Below are positions 39,224-47,555 of a stretch of DNA of 64,000 nt, piece by piece. The notes under the pieces were generated by a model that worked only from the letters and a program-made list of their open reading frames with translations, made no database searches and was not told the DNA's origin. Position numbers and translations under genes: made by a program. Each line of letters starts with the position of its first letter. Position 1 is the first letter of the stretch. The stretch comes from a virus, in IMG/VR virus record IMGVR_UViG_3300047297_000301, positions 35,691 through 99,690 of that record. One strand, written 5' to 3'.

Positions 39224-39664
39224 TTAATAGTAGGTTTTGCCACCAAATGCGCGAACCCAGTCGATCTGCTTTTCAAACTCTATAACCAGGTCAGGGTCGT
39301 TGTAGTTGTATTGGTCAGGTATATCAAGTACTAGTGATCTCAGTGTTAGTAGATTGTGTAACATTTGCTGGTCTTTAAACAGCTCAAGTGATTCGTGATA
39401 ATTTTCTTCGCTTACAAACACAATTTTTTCAGCCCACATAATTAAGTTAGCACTAATAGGAATTAAAGCATAGTCAACAGCACTACCACAACTGCGGGCA
39501 TTTAATCCTTTGCGAATTGCTAATGCAGCACCTGTTGGGCTACGCAATAACCCAGCGCTGCACACAAAAAGCCAGCGAGGAGCACTACCTTGATAAGGAT
39601 TACGATAAGGAGCTGTTGTTTTAAAGATTTCTGCATTTTTAGTTCCAGATTCAAATCTGTTCAT
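39224..39664 (-). CDS. low-molecular-weight protein tyrosine phosphatase-like
   Basis: 146 residues from the ATG at 39664. The loop LFVCSAGLLRSPTGA has the CX5R phosphate-binding signature with Cys nucleophile, followed by ARSCGSA as in LMW phosphatases. The C-terminal half carries acidic DIPDQYNYNDP where the general acid Asp-Pro would be. Phage versions are common but their substrates are unknown. Overlaps the UV endonuclease gene end. Confidence 0.65.
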   Translation of the reverse strand: MNRFESGTKNAEIFKTTAPYRNPYQGSAPRWLFVCSAGLLRSPTGAALAIRKGLNARSCGSAVDYALIPISANLIMWAEKIVFVSEENYHESLELFKDQQMLHNLLTLRSLVLDIPDQYNYNDPDLVIEFEKQIDWVRAFGGKTYY

Positions 39665-40649
39665 ATAGTTCCTGTGATGCTGTATTTTTTTGTTTTGATT
39701 CGCACATAATATCTGCATGAGGCTGAAAACTTAGAGCCCATTGATTTACTGCTTTGTTCCAGTAAAATTCTGAGTGAGCACGAAGTTTAGAACTAGTAAA
39801 GCCACTTGCTTTAAGCGATGCTAAATCTGGTCTAATATAAGGATCATGATCTACTAGTACATCTTCTCGTGATACTGAGTAGTGCATTGTAGGTCTTACA
39901 CCACGCCATGAATCTACTACACGTTTAAACTTGTCATCACAAGGAGTAATATACTCGCCTGAATGAATCCAATGGTGGTGAATATCTAAGACTAGTGCAC
40001 AATGGTCTACAAGTTCTAGTGAACTGTCAAGACCCCATGTAAACTCTGCATTTTCTATGGTTAAACAATTCCGTGCTTCGGGACTAAGACGTTTAAGTGC
40101 TGCAACAATACCTTTAGGACCTTGCTTGCCGCCGATGTGTACATTGCATTTAAAGTCTTGAAACTTTTTGCCATAACCCATGTAGCGGATTAAGTCGCAA
40201 TGGTACTCAAACTCTGTAATTGAGTTTTCAACTACATGAGGTTGTTCTGACGCTAAAACGCAAAACTGACCTGGATGGAATGAGAGACGAATATCCAATT
40301 CCCTAGCACGATCACCTATTTTGCTGAGGTTAGACTCTAGGAATTGGACTACGTCAGGTTGAAAGTAAAATGCCATATAATCGTCATGAGTATATGCAGT
40401 TAGCAAGTCTGATGTAATACGAAACATACGCAGCTCGTGTGGCTGCTTACCAAGCCATTCAATCTGTGCAGCAAGAGCTGCTACGTTTGAACGCATCAAA
40501 TCCCATAGCCGTTCACGAGCACGAGTAGGTGTTTGTGAGCTAAGCCATTTAATAGTTGTGCCGCTTTGATTCAGTTTAGGGTCAGCTTTTGACTCTGAAA
40601 TCTGAACTTTGCAGGCAAAGCCAATGCGTTTAATATTTTGATTGAACAT
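39651..40649 (-). CDS. uvsE: UV damage endonuclease (UvdE/UvsE)
   Basis: 332 residues. TIM-barrel motifs of the UVDE family: KRIGFACK at the N-terminus, LRMFRITSDLL, RLSFHPGQF, CNVHIGGKQG, LTIENAE and LDIHHHW, which supply the metal-binding His/Glu. It nicks 5' of UV photoproducts and fits a phage of sunlit water. Transcribed from the consensus promoter at 40678. Residues near 30 are encoded by a copy of the TTTAGGGTCA motif. Confidence 0.88.
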   Translation of the reverse strand: MFNQNIKRIGFACKVQISESKADPKLNQSGTTIKWLSSQTPTRARERLWDLMRSNVAALAAQIEWLGKQPHELRMFRITSDLLTAYTHDDYMAFYFQPDVVQFLESNLSKIGDRARELDIRLSFHPGQFCVLASEQPHVVENSITEFEYHCDLIRYMGYGKKFQDFKCNVHIGGKQGPKGIVAALKRLSPEARNCLTIENAEFTWGLDSSLELVDHCALVLDIHHHWIHSGEYITPCDDKFKRVVDSWRGVRPTMHYSVSREDVLVDHDPYIRPDLASLKASGFTSSKLRAHSEFYWNKAVNQWALSFQPHADIMCESKQKNTASQELYEQI

Positions 40650-40677
40650 TTTGTGTATATTTTGTCAGTAATTGTTT

Positions 40678-40706
40678 ATTATAGCGGTTTTAAACTGTTT
40701 TGTCAA
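40678..40706 (-). promoter_or_regulatory. consensus sigma-70 promoter (minus strand)
   Basis: Minus strand TTGACA (40701-40706), 17-bp spacer, TATAAT (40678-40683), 29 bases before uvsE. Confidence 0.88.
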
Positions 40707-40708
40707 GT

Positions 40709-41332
40709 CTATACTTTAAAAGGTATATAGTGATATAAATGCAAGTCATACATGTGCCTATTTTCATTAGGATTTGCTGATTTTATCGGTAAAATATCAA
40801 ATGCTAATGTAATACGAGGCTTTTCGCCTTGCCACTCTGTGCTAGAGTGTCTGTCGTCATCACTTTTTCCTGCTACTAATAGTCCATTAACACTAGGAAC
40901 TTCAACAATTCCTTCAATTCCTGGTATTTTATAGTTAGTAGCGCTTTCATTTTCCCCTACATTAACACAATAAAACCCGTGCCAAACTTTATATTCGGGA
41001 GCCCAATGTGCGTGCCATTTAACTTTATCGCCTTTGCGAAAAACATTCATCCAGCTTTTTAATACATAAGGCGTATCTTTGTCTAGCAGTGGTGAAATAT
41101 TTTTTACCATTTCGTGGTAAAGTTGATTTAGTTCTTTTACTGGAAAAGTAAATAAATTGTATTCTTGATTTTTAGCACTTGTAAGGTTACCGTGCCAACC
41201 TTTTTCAGTTGGAGAAGTAGTCTTAATAATTATATCTTCTATAACTAAACATTTATTAAAAAGTGCTTCATTATCAATGTTATCTAATTGAAATCCATAT
41301 AGATAGTTATCTACTATCGTTTGCATTTGCAT
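40709..41332 (-). CDS. 2OG-Fe(II) oxygenase-like protein
   Basis: 207 residues. SWMNVFRKGDKVKWHAHWAP and HGFYCVNVG, then a strand GLLVAGKSDDDRHSSTEWQG and PRITLAFDI, follow the phage 2OG-Fe(II) oxygenase pattern (H-x-H/D, distal His, Arg). Divergent from the 35171 copy. Substrate unknown. Confidence 0.6.
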   Translation of the reverse strand: MQMQTIVDNYLYGFQLDNIDNEALFNKCLVIEDIIIKTTSPTEKGWHGNLTSAKNQEYNLFTFPVKELNQLYHEMVKNISPLLDKDTPYVLKSWMNVFRKGDKVKWHAHWAPEYKVWHGFYCVNVGENESATNYKIPGIEGIVEVPSVNGLLVAGKSDDDRHSSTEWQGEKPRITLAFDILPIKSANPNENRHMYDLHLYHYIPFKV

Positions 41333-41345
41333 TTGTTTTCCTAAG

Positions 41346-41579
41346 TTACAATCCTGTTAATCTAACACAAACAGGACATACGGGGTTGTCATCTAAGTCT
41401 TTTACTAATTGTTGCGACCATATATTACAATGAGAACATTGATCAATTACTTCTACAAGTACGTGGTCTTCTATATCGTCTATATCTATTCCCAGCTCGT
41501 AGCAAGTTTGGGTCAGAGACTTGCGCGTTTTATTTAATACTTTAGCAAGTCGCTTGTAATTAGGGCTTATATCTGTCAT
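41346..41579 (-). CDS. small zinc-ribbon protein
   Basis: 77 residues. The C-terminal half has two CxxC pairs (CSHC, CPVC) 23 residues apart, a zinc ribbon; the N-terminal half is HTH-like (LAKVLNKTRKSLTQTCYELG). Likely nucleic-acid-binding. Overlaps the upstream gene by 20 bases. Confidence 0.55.
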   Translation of the reverse strand: MTDISPNYKRLAKVLNKTRKSLTQTCYELGIDIDDIEDHVLVEVIDQCSHCNIWSQQLVKDLDDNPVCPVCVRLTGL

Positions 41580-42081
41580 CTAGCTCTTTATGAGTCTTTT
41601 CAAATTCAAGCAAGAACATAATGCAACAAGCTGCGTGAGCTAAGTGCGACAGTCCTGACTCAGGGTCTTTGTCTTCTCCAGCGTTGAACGCTGTAATATG
41701 ACGCATTGCTGCGCTTAAAGGTCTACTCCACACAAATCCTTTACGCCAATTGTGTTCTGCGTATTTTTCTGCACCAAATGCTAAGACTGCTGCAGTTTGG
41801 TTCATTGCTTCAGTACTTAGTAAGTGTAGTGGTAGTTTACCATCATCAAATTTTAGTGCTGTGCCAGTAGGTGCAAGCTCTTTCATAGCATCATTAAAAA
41901 CATCTTGATTAAGCTTTTTTAATGAGTCAAGTATTTTGGCAGCTTCTTGTTCAGTAGGTTTTCGTGTATTAGAAGGTTCTCCTACAACTGCTTTTAATTC
42001 AATTTGTTCTTTGGCATGTACATACATGGTATCGCCCGTGTCAGGGTCTACTAGGGTAATTATTTCTTCTTGTTTAGGCAT
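41560..42081 (-). CDS. dATP/dGTP diphosphohydrolase-like (DUF5664/MazG-related) protein
   Basis: 173 residues from the ATG at 42081. The C-terminal domain KFDDGKLPLHLLSTEAMNQT, VLAFGAEKYAEHNWRKG, SAAMRHITAFNAGEDKDPES, GLSHLAHAACCIMFLLEF matches the phage dNTP pyrophosphohydrolase N-terminal-type family, helical with metal-binding Glu/Asp/His. Possibly degrades host-derived or surplus dNTP. A separate MazG-type protein is at 48904. Confidence 0.7.
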   Translation of the reverse strand: MPKQEEIITLVDPDTGDTMYVHAKEQIELKAVVGEPSNTRKPTEQEAAKILDSLKKLNQDVFNDAMKELAPTGTALKFDDGKLPLHLLSTEAMNQTAAVLAFGAEKYAEHNWRKGFVWSRPLSAAMRHITAFNAGEDKDPESGLSHLAHAACCIMFLLEFEKTHKELDDRYKP

Positions 42082-42085
42082 GGTT

Positions 42086-42283
42086 TTAAAAATTATCGTT
42101 GATTTTAGGCATAAATAGTCGGGGAACACTCTTTTTCTTGCGTAACTGCTTTAACAATTCTGGATTTATTTCGCTTCGTAGTGAGGCTATACCACGTTGA
42201 CGGCAATGTTGTTCATAAACGGGTAACAGCACATCTAAGATTAGCGCTTCTAGTTCTGCTGTATAATTTGGTTGAGTTGACAT
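42086..42283 (-). CDS. small hypothetical protein
   Basis: 65 residues from the ATG at 42283; earlier in-frame codons lie inside the promoter. MSTQPNYTAELEALILDVLL..., helical, basic near the end. First leftward gene from the divergent promoter region. Not recognised. Confidence 0.5.
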   Translation of the reverse strand: MSTQPNYTAELEALILDVLLPVYEQHCRQRGIASLRSEINPELLKQLRKKKSVPRLFMPKINDNF

Positions 42284-42304
42284 TAAAATTCTCCGAGTCT
42301 GTCT

Positions 42305-42333
42305 ATTATAACACTGTGGCAAATATTTTTCAA
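42305..42333 (-). promoter_or_regulatory. leftward promoter of divergent pair
   Basis: Minus strand TTGAAA, 17-bp spacer, TATAAT (42305-42310), 22 bases before the 42283 start. Confidence 0.78.
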
Positions 42334-42375
42334 GACAATTTCATTTCGTGGTTGGCGCAGACCTTAAAAACACAC

Positions 42376-42404
42376 TTGTGCAATGCTTGGTCTTGTGATA
42401 TAAT
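42376..42404 (+). promoter_or_regulatory. rightward promoter of divergent pair
   Basis: TTGTGC, 17-bp spacer, TATAAT (42399-42404). With 42305-42333 it forms the divergent switch between leftward and rightward early genes. Confidence 0.7.
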
Positions 42405-42432
42405 TAAAAATTCCTTTACACAATTCACACGC

Positions 42433-42750
42433 ATGAGCTACGATATATTAATAAACAACTTGGTTAATGGAGAGTCAGTTACAATAACCAAACCTGATGG
42501 GACTACTTACACAGAACCTAGACCACCAAATCGCACAGCATTAGCAGCAGCTAAAGCTCTTCAAAATCTACAAAATCAACTTAATTTTGGTACTAGTGCT
42601 ATTGCTCAGCTTACCAAAGAACGTAATGATTTAATGGATTCTATAAGTCGTCTTCAGGAACAGAATAAAAGGTTACAAGATGAAATTAACATTAAAACAA
42701 GCAGTAATACCAGTGCTAATGGGGGTATTGATAGCTCTACCTCTGGGTAA
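42433..42750 (+). CDS. coiled-coil protein
   Basis: 105 residues from the ATG at 42433, 29 bases downstream of the -10 box; longer frames would begin before the promoter. A coiled-coil region (about 50-90: AIAQLTKERNDLMDSISRLQ) is followed by a Ser/Thr-rich tail. The 3' end overlaps the hydrolase gene by 71 bases. Confidence 0.5.
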   Translation: MSYDILINNLVNGESVTITKPDGTTYTEPRPPNRTALAAAKALQNLQNQLNFGTSAIAQLTKERNDLMDSISRLQEQNKRLQDEINIKTSSNTSANGGIDSSTSG

Positions 42751-43159
42751 AGCTGAAAGAGCTATAAATAAAGCATACCAAACAGTAAAAGCTACTAATG
42801 CTGAACTTTTATGCTTAGCTAAAAATATTTACTATGAGGCTCGTGGCGAGCCTATGCAGGGTAAAATAGCCGTTGCACAAGTTACACTTAATCGGGTAAC
42901 ACATCGCACCGAATTTCAATCAAATATTTGTGGAGTCGTATATGCAAAACATCAATTTTCGTGGACTATGGAAAAACATCGTGAACCTGGTGGAGAAGCT
43001 TGGCGTGAAGCTCAAGCAATTGCTAAAGCCGTCGTCATAGGTACAGCACACTTACCAAACTTCAAGGCACTATACTTTCATAATTTGACAGTACAACCGC
43101 AATGGAACAAGACTAAAGAATTAGTTGCCAGAATAGGTAATCATACTTTCTACAATTAA
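42680..43159 (+). CDS. cell wall hydrolase, SleB-like (Hydrolase_2)
   Basis: 159 residues. An N-terminal signal anchor (about 9-22) precedes LLCLAKNIYYEARGEPMQGK, IAVAQVTLNRV, ICGVVYAKHQFSWT and ALYFHN, the SleB/CwlJ catalytic pattern with conserved Glu. Acts on peptidoglycan. Its place in the early region rather than the lysis cassette is unusual and suggests another use, for example late-independent wall remodelling. Confidence 0.8.
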   Translation: MKLTLKQAVIPVLMGVLIALPLGKAERAINKAYQTVKATNAELLCLAKNIYYEARGEPMQGKIAVAQVTLNRVTHRTEFQSNICGVVYAKHQFSWTMEKHREPGGEAWREAQAIAKAVVIGTAHLPNFKALYFHNLTVQPQWNKTKELVARIGNHTFYN

Positions 43160-43162
43160 GCA

Positions 43163-43206
43163 AAAGGGCAGACAGGCTAAATATTTTTGGCTTGCTGCCC
43201 TTTTTG
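43163..43206 (+). terminator. intrinsic terminator fused to next promoter
   Basis: Stem AAAGGGCAG / CTGCCCTTT with inner GGCT/GGCTT pairing, then TTTTTG. The -35 box of the next promoter (TTGCTG, 43192-43197) lies in its 3' arm. Confidence 0.8.
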
Positions 43207-43220
43207 TTTTCTGTTATAAT
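43192..43220 (+). promoter_or_regulatory. promoter embedded in terminator
   Basis: TTGCTG, 17-bp spacer containing the terminator T-run, TATAAT (43215-43220), 24 bases before the phosphoesterase gene. Confidence 0.72.
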
Positions 43221-43243
43221 AGTGCATTAACAGAGAAAATTTT

Positions 43244-43999
43244 ATGAAAATCAGACTGCTCAGCGACTTACACACCGAATTCCGTTTACCTTACAAAACT
43301 CATCCCATGAGTGAGTATCGTGGCGAAGATGTGCTTGTGCTTGCTGGTGATATTGCGTCAGGTGCTACAAATACTGCCGACGTGATTCAGCACTTTTTAG
43401 ATCAAGGTTTTCCTAAAGTTGTTTATGTACCTGGCAACCACGAATATTATGGAAGCACTTTAAAACACTTTGACGATAAATTACTAGACTTTTGTGAGCG
43501 TACTCGTGGGGCACACTTTTTACGTCCTGGTACAATTACAATTGATGGCGTAATGTTTACAGGTGCTACTTTATGGACTAACTTTGCAGATAATCCTATT
43601 TCACAAAGTGTTTGCGGTCGTATGATAAATGACTTTCGTCAGATCAAAAACTTCAAAACTCGTGATGCTTATGACCTGTACTACAAGCATTTGGACTATA
43701 TCAAACAAAGCTATGAACAGCGTGGAGATAAACCAGTTGTCGTCGTCACACACTTTTTACCTGCTCGTGAGTGTATTGCGCCACGTTGGCAAGGTACTGA
43801 ATTAATCAATGACTACTTTGCTAACGATTTAGGGTCAATGATTGCTGATATGCAAAACACTACTTGGTTGTTTGGACATACACACGATGCCGTAGACCTT
43901 ACGCTTGGCAATACTCGTTTAGTATGCAACCCACACGGCTACTACAATGCCTTAAATGATGGTGTTGGATTTGATCCATTTAAAACTATTGTGGTATGA
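43244..43999 (+). CDS. calcineurin-like metallophosphoesterase
   Basis: 251 residues. Metal-binding motifs LLSDLHTEF, LVLAGDIASG, YVPGNHEYYG, VVVTHFLPA and LFGHTHDAVD in order, the complete dimetal site. Probable nucleotide or phosphate ester hydrolase; substrate not deducible. First gene behind the terminator-embedded promoter. Confidence 0.88.
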   Translation: MKIRLLSDLHTEFRLPYKTHPMSEYRGEDVLVLAGDIASGATNTADVIQHFLDQGFPKVVYVPGNHEYYGSTLKHFDDKLLDFCERTRGAHFLRPGTITIDGVMFTGATLWTNFADNPISQSVCGRMINDFRQIKNFKTRDAYDLYYKHLDYIKQSYEQRGDKPVVVVTHFLPARECIAPRWQGTELINDYFANDLGSMIADMQNTTWLFGHTHDAVDLTLGNTRLVCNPHGYYNALNDGVGFDPFKTIVV

Positions 44000-44130
44000 T
44001 TGACAAACTACTAGACGCACTTATTGCAGCAGCTGTTTGGTTTTTCTATGTAGCTGTAGGATTACTATGGTTAATGTTAATACTTCCAATCTTTTACCAC
44101 ATAGTAAAATTTATTATGAAAGTAATATGA
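43996..44130 (+). CDS. small membrane protein
   Basis: 44 residues in an ATGA overlap with the phosphoesterase stop and another ATGA with the next start. One long hydrophobic stretch (about 8-36) with Trp/Phe. Overlapping signals at both ends support translation. Confidence 0.55.
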   Translation: MIDKLLDALIAAAVWFFYVAVGLLWLMLILPIFYHIVKFIMKVI

Positions 44131-44339
44131 AAAAATTAGAATACTACGAAATACGTAAAACCTGCAAACTAATTGAATATGATCTGAAACTTGCTGGCAA
44201 AGGTAAGTTATGGGTTGAAGTTTACAGAGACGATCAATACGAATATCGTGCACTGTTTCCAGACGTAGCAGACTGGTCTCAAGTGCCAATGACAATTTTA
44301 ACACACCCAATACATGAAACACAAATTAATCACAGCTAA
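44127..44339 (+). CDS. small hypothetical protein
   Basis: 70 residues from the overlapping ATG at 44127 (MKKLEYYEIRKTCKLIEYDL...), mixed alpha/beta. Overlaps the thyX start by 26 bases. Not recognised. Confidence 0.5.
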   Translation: MKKLEYYEIRKTCKLIEYDLKLAGKGKLWVEVYRDDQYEYRALFPDVADWSQVPMTILTHPIHETQINHS

Positions 44340-45237
44340 AGTTATTGCCGATAGCGTATGTCCTGAAGGTGTACGTATGACTACTATGGAAATTGAGTAT
44401 CCAAGGTTTATCCTAGCAGAACTTAACACACATCGTATGTTGTCAAAGAATTCAGCGTCTAGCCGTGCTATTCCTGTTAAGGCTATGCACGAGTTTATTC
44501 GTGAAAACCCCGCCATGCCAGTTAGTTGGGGTAAGAACCAACCAGGCATGAAAGCCAGTGAAGAATTAACTGGTTCGGAATCTAAAAACGCCATCCATAT
44601 CTGGAATCAAGCCAAAGACGATGCCTTACACTGGGCAGACGCCCTAGCGCACAAGCTAGCAGTACACAAACAAATTGCCAATCGCATCACAGAGCCTTGG
44701 ATGACTATGAAAACAGTTATCTCTGGCACTGAGTGGAAGAACTTCTTTCACTTACGCAATCATGCAGACGCACAGCCCGAAATCAAGGCACTAGCAGAAG
44801 CAATGACAGTAGCTTACACAACACACCTACCTGTCCCACTAAAGCCAGGCGAGTGGCATCTTCCCTATATTACAACTGCTCAATATGTACCCACTGGTGA
44901 ATTACAGTATTTTGATGAAAACTTTAACCGACTCAGCCTTGAAGATGCTAAGATCATTAGCGCTAGTTGTTGCGCTCAGGTTTCATATCGCAAGAATGAC
45001 CCTGGGTTTACCAAAGCGTTTCGTATCTGGGAACAACTAATTGAGAACGATCCTGTTCATGCTTCGCCAATCGAGCATCAAGCAACGCCTATGAACATTG
45101 ACTCAATGTCTAGGTTTGAACCTGAAACTTGGGAAGCAGGCGTCTCACACGTATCAGCTAATTCAGACCTATGGTCAGGCAACTTGCGTGGTTGGATTCA
45201 GCACCGCAAATTGATTGAAAAGGAGGCAGTATGGTAG
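44314..45237 (+). CDS. thyX: flavin-dependent thymidylate synthase
   Basis: 307 residues. The ThyX signature appears as THRMLSKNSASSRA (consensus RHRxxSxNExSxR, with two substitutions common in phage forms). Also ITEPWMTMKTVISGTEW, FFHLRNHADAQPEI and a C-terminal SPIEHQATP with the substrate-binding region. Converts dUMP to dTMP with FAD and methylene-THF; pairs with the phage dUTPase. Longer than bacterial ThyX. Confidence 0.87.
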   Translation: MKHKLITAKVIADSVCPEGVRMTTMEIEYPRFILAELNTHRMLSKNSASSRAIPVKAMHEFIRENPAMPVSWGKNQPGMKASEELTGSESKNAIHIWNQAKDDALHWADALAHKLAVHKQIANRITEPWMTMKTVISGTEWKNFFHLRNHADAQPEIKALAEAMTVAYTTHLPVPLKPGEWHLPYITTAQYVPTGELQYFDENFNRLSLEDAKIISASCCAQVSYRKNDPGFTKAFRIWEQLIENDPVHASPIEHQATPMNIDSMSRFEPETWEAGVSHVSANSDLWSGNLRGWIQHRKLIEKEAVW

Positions 45238-45419
45238 AATATCATTATGAAAGTTTTGAGGGTTGGTTTGATGAAATTGAAAACTACAGCTTTCGTTCAG
45301 AACGATTTTTTCAACACCTAGAACTACTCACCAACGAACTAGAGCGCACTGAGTTTATACAAAACTGGATGCGTGCAGCGTTTGAGTGTGGAAGATTAGA
45401 AAAGGGCAAGTACATATGA
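45231..45419 (+). CDS. small hypothetical protein
   Basis: 62 acidic/aromatic residues (MVEYHYESFEGWFDEIENYS...). Start overlaps the thyX stop by 7 bases; stop overlaps the next start by ATGA. The part ...QNWMRAAFECGRL resembles a segment of the 46404 protein (YWMREAFKAGAAS). Confidence 0.5.
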   Translation: MVEYHYESFEGWFDEIENYSFRSERFFQHLELLTNELERTEFIQNWMRAAFECGRLEKGKYI

Positions 45420-45598
45420 TAGAACCCAGCAACAACTCCTTACAACAATCTTGGATTGTTGATGTACAGGAAGACGCAGAAGGTTACTTTATTCAGTTCA
45501 CAGACGAGATGCTGGCTAAGACTGGTTGGCAAGTTGGAGACACCTTACTCTGGGAGCCAAAAGCAGGCAATGCCTGGACATTAAGGAAAAAACCATGA
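45416..45598 (+). CDS. small conserved phage protein, AbrB-like fold possible
   Basis: 60 residues from the ATG overlapping the upstream TGA. FTDEMLAKTGWQVGDTLLWE then NAWTLRKK fits a swapped-hairpin AbrB-type pattern (l..lgw..GD.l.w......w.l.k). DNA binding is possible but unproven. Confidence 0.5.
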   Translation: MIEPSNNSLQQSWIVDVQEDAEGYFIQFTDEMLAKTGWQVGDTLLWEPKAGNAWTLRKKP

Positions 45599-45966
45599 TT
45601 GTAATCTTATACACTGCGGACTTTGAACCAATCATTCCAATTGACCTGCCCTTATGGTTACTGGAGAGACTTGAGATTGAGGGTCAGATACGAGTAGCTG
45701 TTAATCGCCCCTCACAGTTTGTTGATGAGAAGATTCCTGTGGGTAACCTAGAGCCTAGCATGCCTACTGTACGCATACGCTGTGAGAAGTTACGGTGGCG
45801 TGACGGAACACTAAAAACCATCCTAGTTACCGAAGACGAAGAACTTGCGCTTAGCCTAAGCCCTGAGTGGCTGCCTGGTCAGCGTGCACCTATCTTACAG
45901 TACATTGGTGTTATGCGTAAGATGCACAGTGAATTAATCAAACAAATTCGAAAAAATCAGAGTTGA
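45595..45966 (+). CDS. hypothetical protein
   Basis: 123 residues from the ATG at 45595 (ATGA overlap). Beta-rich start MIVILYTADFEPIIPIDLPL, central acidic part, basic helical C-terminus. Similar proteins occur in phage early regions, with no known role. The next promoter's -35 overlaps its stop. Confidence 0.5.
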   Translation: MIVILYTADFEPIIPIDLPLWLLERLEIEGQIRVAVNRPSQFVDEKIPVGNLEPSMPTVRIRCEKLRWRDGTLKTILVTEDEELALSLSPEWLPGQRAPILQYIGVMRKMHSELIKQIRKNQS

Positions 45967-45991
45967 CTTGTGTTTTAATCTTTAGTATAAT
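45963..45991 (+). promoter_or_regulatory. promoter
   Basis: TTGACT, 17-bp spacer, TATAAT (45986-45991), 26 bases before the 46017 gene, whose RBS is TAGGAG. Confidence 0.83.
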
Positions 45992-46016
45992 ATATATTAC
46001 TGATTAGGAGAAAACT

Positions 46017-46217
46017 ATGTTTTATTGCGTGTGTTGTTCGGATACTGTTAACCCACTACGCTGGCGTTTAGGCAGGCATACCTGTTTGCCTTGTGGCGAG
46101 CGTGTAGCCAAGCAGCACAAGCACTGCATTGTGCCAATGCCTAAGTCAAACTATATTGTAGTTACTGATAAAAGTTTACTACTAAACTTAAACTCATCGC
46201 ATAAAGGCGGTCGCTAA
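46017..46217 (+). CDS. small zinc-finger protein
   Basis: 66 residues. CVCCSDTVNPLRWRLGRHTC followed by LPCG gives two Cys pairs about 15 residues apart, a treble-clef or zinc-ribbon type finger. The rest is basic. First gene of the operon behind the 45963 promoter. Confidence 0.6.
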   Translation: MFYCVCCSDTVNPLRWRLGRHTCLPCGERVAKQHKHCIVPMPKSNYIVVTDKSLLLNLNSSHKGGR

Positions 46218-46218
46218 T

Positions 46219-46407
46219 ATGATTGAAATTGGAACACGAGTAACTGGTAGCACTATTGCTGGCACATTTACTGGCACAGTATACGACTATAAAACTTTGC
46301 CTAATAGTAGTAAACTTTATATAGTACTACTTGATGGCTATCCAGAAAATGCACCAGTATATGTTGCAGTAGACTCAGTAACACCTATTACGGAAGCACA
46401 ACAATGA
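46219..46407 (+). CDS. small beta-barrel-like protein
   Basis: 62 residues, MIEIGTRVTGSTIAGTFTGT..., short beta strands with a GxR/V...G..xG pattern like a KOW/SH3 barrel. One base after the previous stop, 4-base overlap with the next gene. Function unknown. Confidence 0.5.
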   Translation: MIEIGTRVTGSTIAGTFTGTVYDYKTLPNSSKLYIVLLDGYPENAPVYVAVDSVTPITEAQQ

Positions 46408-46631
46408 ACACAGACCGCGAATTTATCAAATGGTTTTATGAGGAAGCATATCCTGAGCAGGGCTCAAACCGCCGTCAGGTATACTCAACCACTCAAAACT
46501 CACAAAACATCAACATTATTGACTACTGGATGCGTGAAGCCTTTAAGGCAGGTGCAGCCAGTCAACACTATCAAATTGGCACACTAACAGAACAACAAGC
46601 GTTTGACAAGAAAAGAGAATACAAACTATGA
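46404..46631 (+). CDS. small hypothetical protein
   Basis: 75 residues (MNTDREFIKWFYEEAYPEQG...), helical; the segment IDYWMREAFKAGAAS recalls the 45231 protein. Overlaps both neighbours by 4 bases. Confidence 0.5.
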   Translation: MNTDREFIKWFYEEAYPEQGSNRRQVYSTTQNSQNINIIDYWMREAFKAGAASQHYQIGTLTEQQAFDKKREYKL

Positions 46632-47314
46632 AAGTCGTAATCGGCAAATACACAACTTGGATCGGACCTTACCAGATTGCTGAAGCACTCTGTTTTTGGG
46701 CTCGTAAAGTGCCTGATGAAATCGGCATGAAGCGTAAGCCTGACTGGGTTCATGAGTTTGGCACTTGGTTGGCTGAACGCAAAGATGGTACAGATACTTG
46801 GCTTAACAAGTTCTGTCACTGGATTGAGTCTAAGCGTCATCGTCAAATCTATGTACGCATTGACAAGTACGATACCTGGGGCATGGATCATACTCTTGCA
46901 CTTATCATCCACCCAATGCTTGTACAACTTCAAGCTAGCAAGCATGGTGCACCATTTGTAGATGACGGTGATGTGCCTGAAGAACTCAAAAGCACTAGTG
47001 CTCCTGATAAAGTCAACGAGTGGGACACTGATGCCAACCACTTCTTACGTTGGGACTGGGTACTTGAAGAAATGATCTTTGCGTTTGAAGCAAAGCGTCT
47101 AGGAACATGGCAGGACAAGTACTCTAGTGGAGTACATGACTGGACTAGTGAGCCTTGCGAGTGGGATAGCAATGGCAAGCCCACTATGCACAAGATGAAA
47201 GACGGACCAAACAACACTTATAAGTGTGATTACGACGCTATGGCAGTTGAGCAAGCACGTATCTCTAACGGCTTCCGACTTTTTGGTAGATATTACGAAA
47301 ACTTATGGGATTAA
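46628..47314 (+). CDS. conserved phage protein of unknown function
   Basis: 228 residues, Trp- and Asp-rich (KYTTWIGPYQIAEALCFWAR; KYDTWGMDHTLALIIHPML; RWDWVLEEMIFAFE). Proteins of this kind are found in many T4-like and other large phages with no assigned role. Codon use is richer in GC than the leftward genes. It is the main gene of this small operon. Confidence 0.65.
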   Translation: MKVVIGKYTTWIGPYQIAEALCFWARKVPDEIGMKRKPDWVHEFGTWLAERKDGTDTWLNKFCHWIESKRHRQIYVRIDKYDTWGMDHTLALIIHPMLVQLQASKHGAPFVDDGDVPEELKSTSAPDKVNEWDTDANHFLRWDWVLEEMIFAFEAKRLGTWQDKYSSGVHDWTSEPCEWDSNGKPTMHKMKDGPNNTYKCDYDAMAVEQARISNGFRLFGRYYENLWD

Positions 47315-47317
47315 ACT

Positions 47318-47545
47318 ATGACAGTTGAAACAACGCTTATTATTGTAGGGTTTTGCTTATTTTGTTGCTGGCTTGTATATCGTTGGCAGGAGGCAGTGGT
47401 AGACAAGGCTATTCCACCAGCACCTGAACCTTATCCAGTACCAATGGATATGGCAGAACAGTGGGTTCAGGCAACTCAAGCTGAACCAGAGCCAACACCA
47501 CTAAACCCACAGGCAGCTTGGCCTTTTCCTCACTCAAAACCTTAA
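47318..47545 (+). CDS. single-pass membrane protein
   Basis: 75 residues: N-terminal transmembrane helix (about 5-21, LIIVGFCLFCCWLVY), then a Pro-rich soluble tail. Ends the operon just before the terminator at 47556. Confidence 0.5.
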   Translation: MTVETTLIIVGFCLFCCWLVYRWQEAVVDKAIPPAPEPYPVPMDMAEQWVQATQAEPEPTPLNPQAAWPFPHSKP

Positions 47546-47555
47546 CCACGAGACC

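Noticed and set aside
42181-42432. N-terminal extension of the 42433 protein
   Set aside because: It would start upstream of the promoter at 42376-42404 and overlap the divergent gene; the ATG at 42433 fits the transcript.
46711-46740. A second hammerhead-like core (CTGATGA... in the 46628 gene)
   Set aside because: No GAAAC or pairing stem II/III follows; it is ordinary coding sequence.
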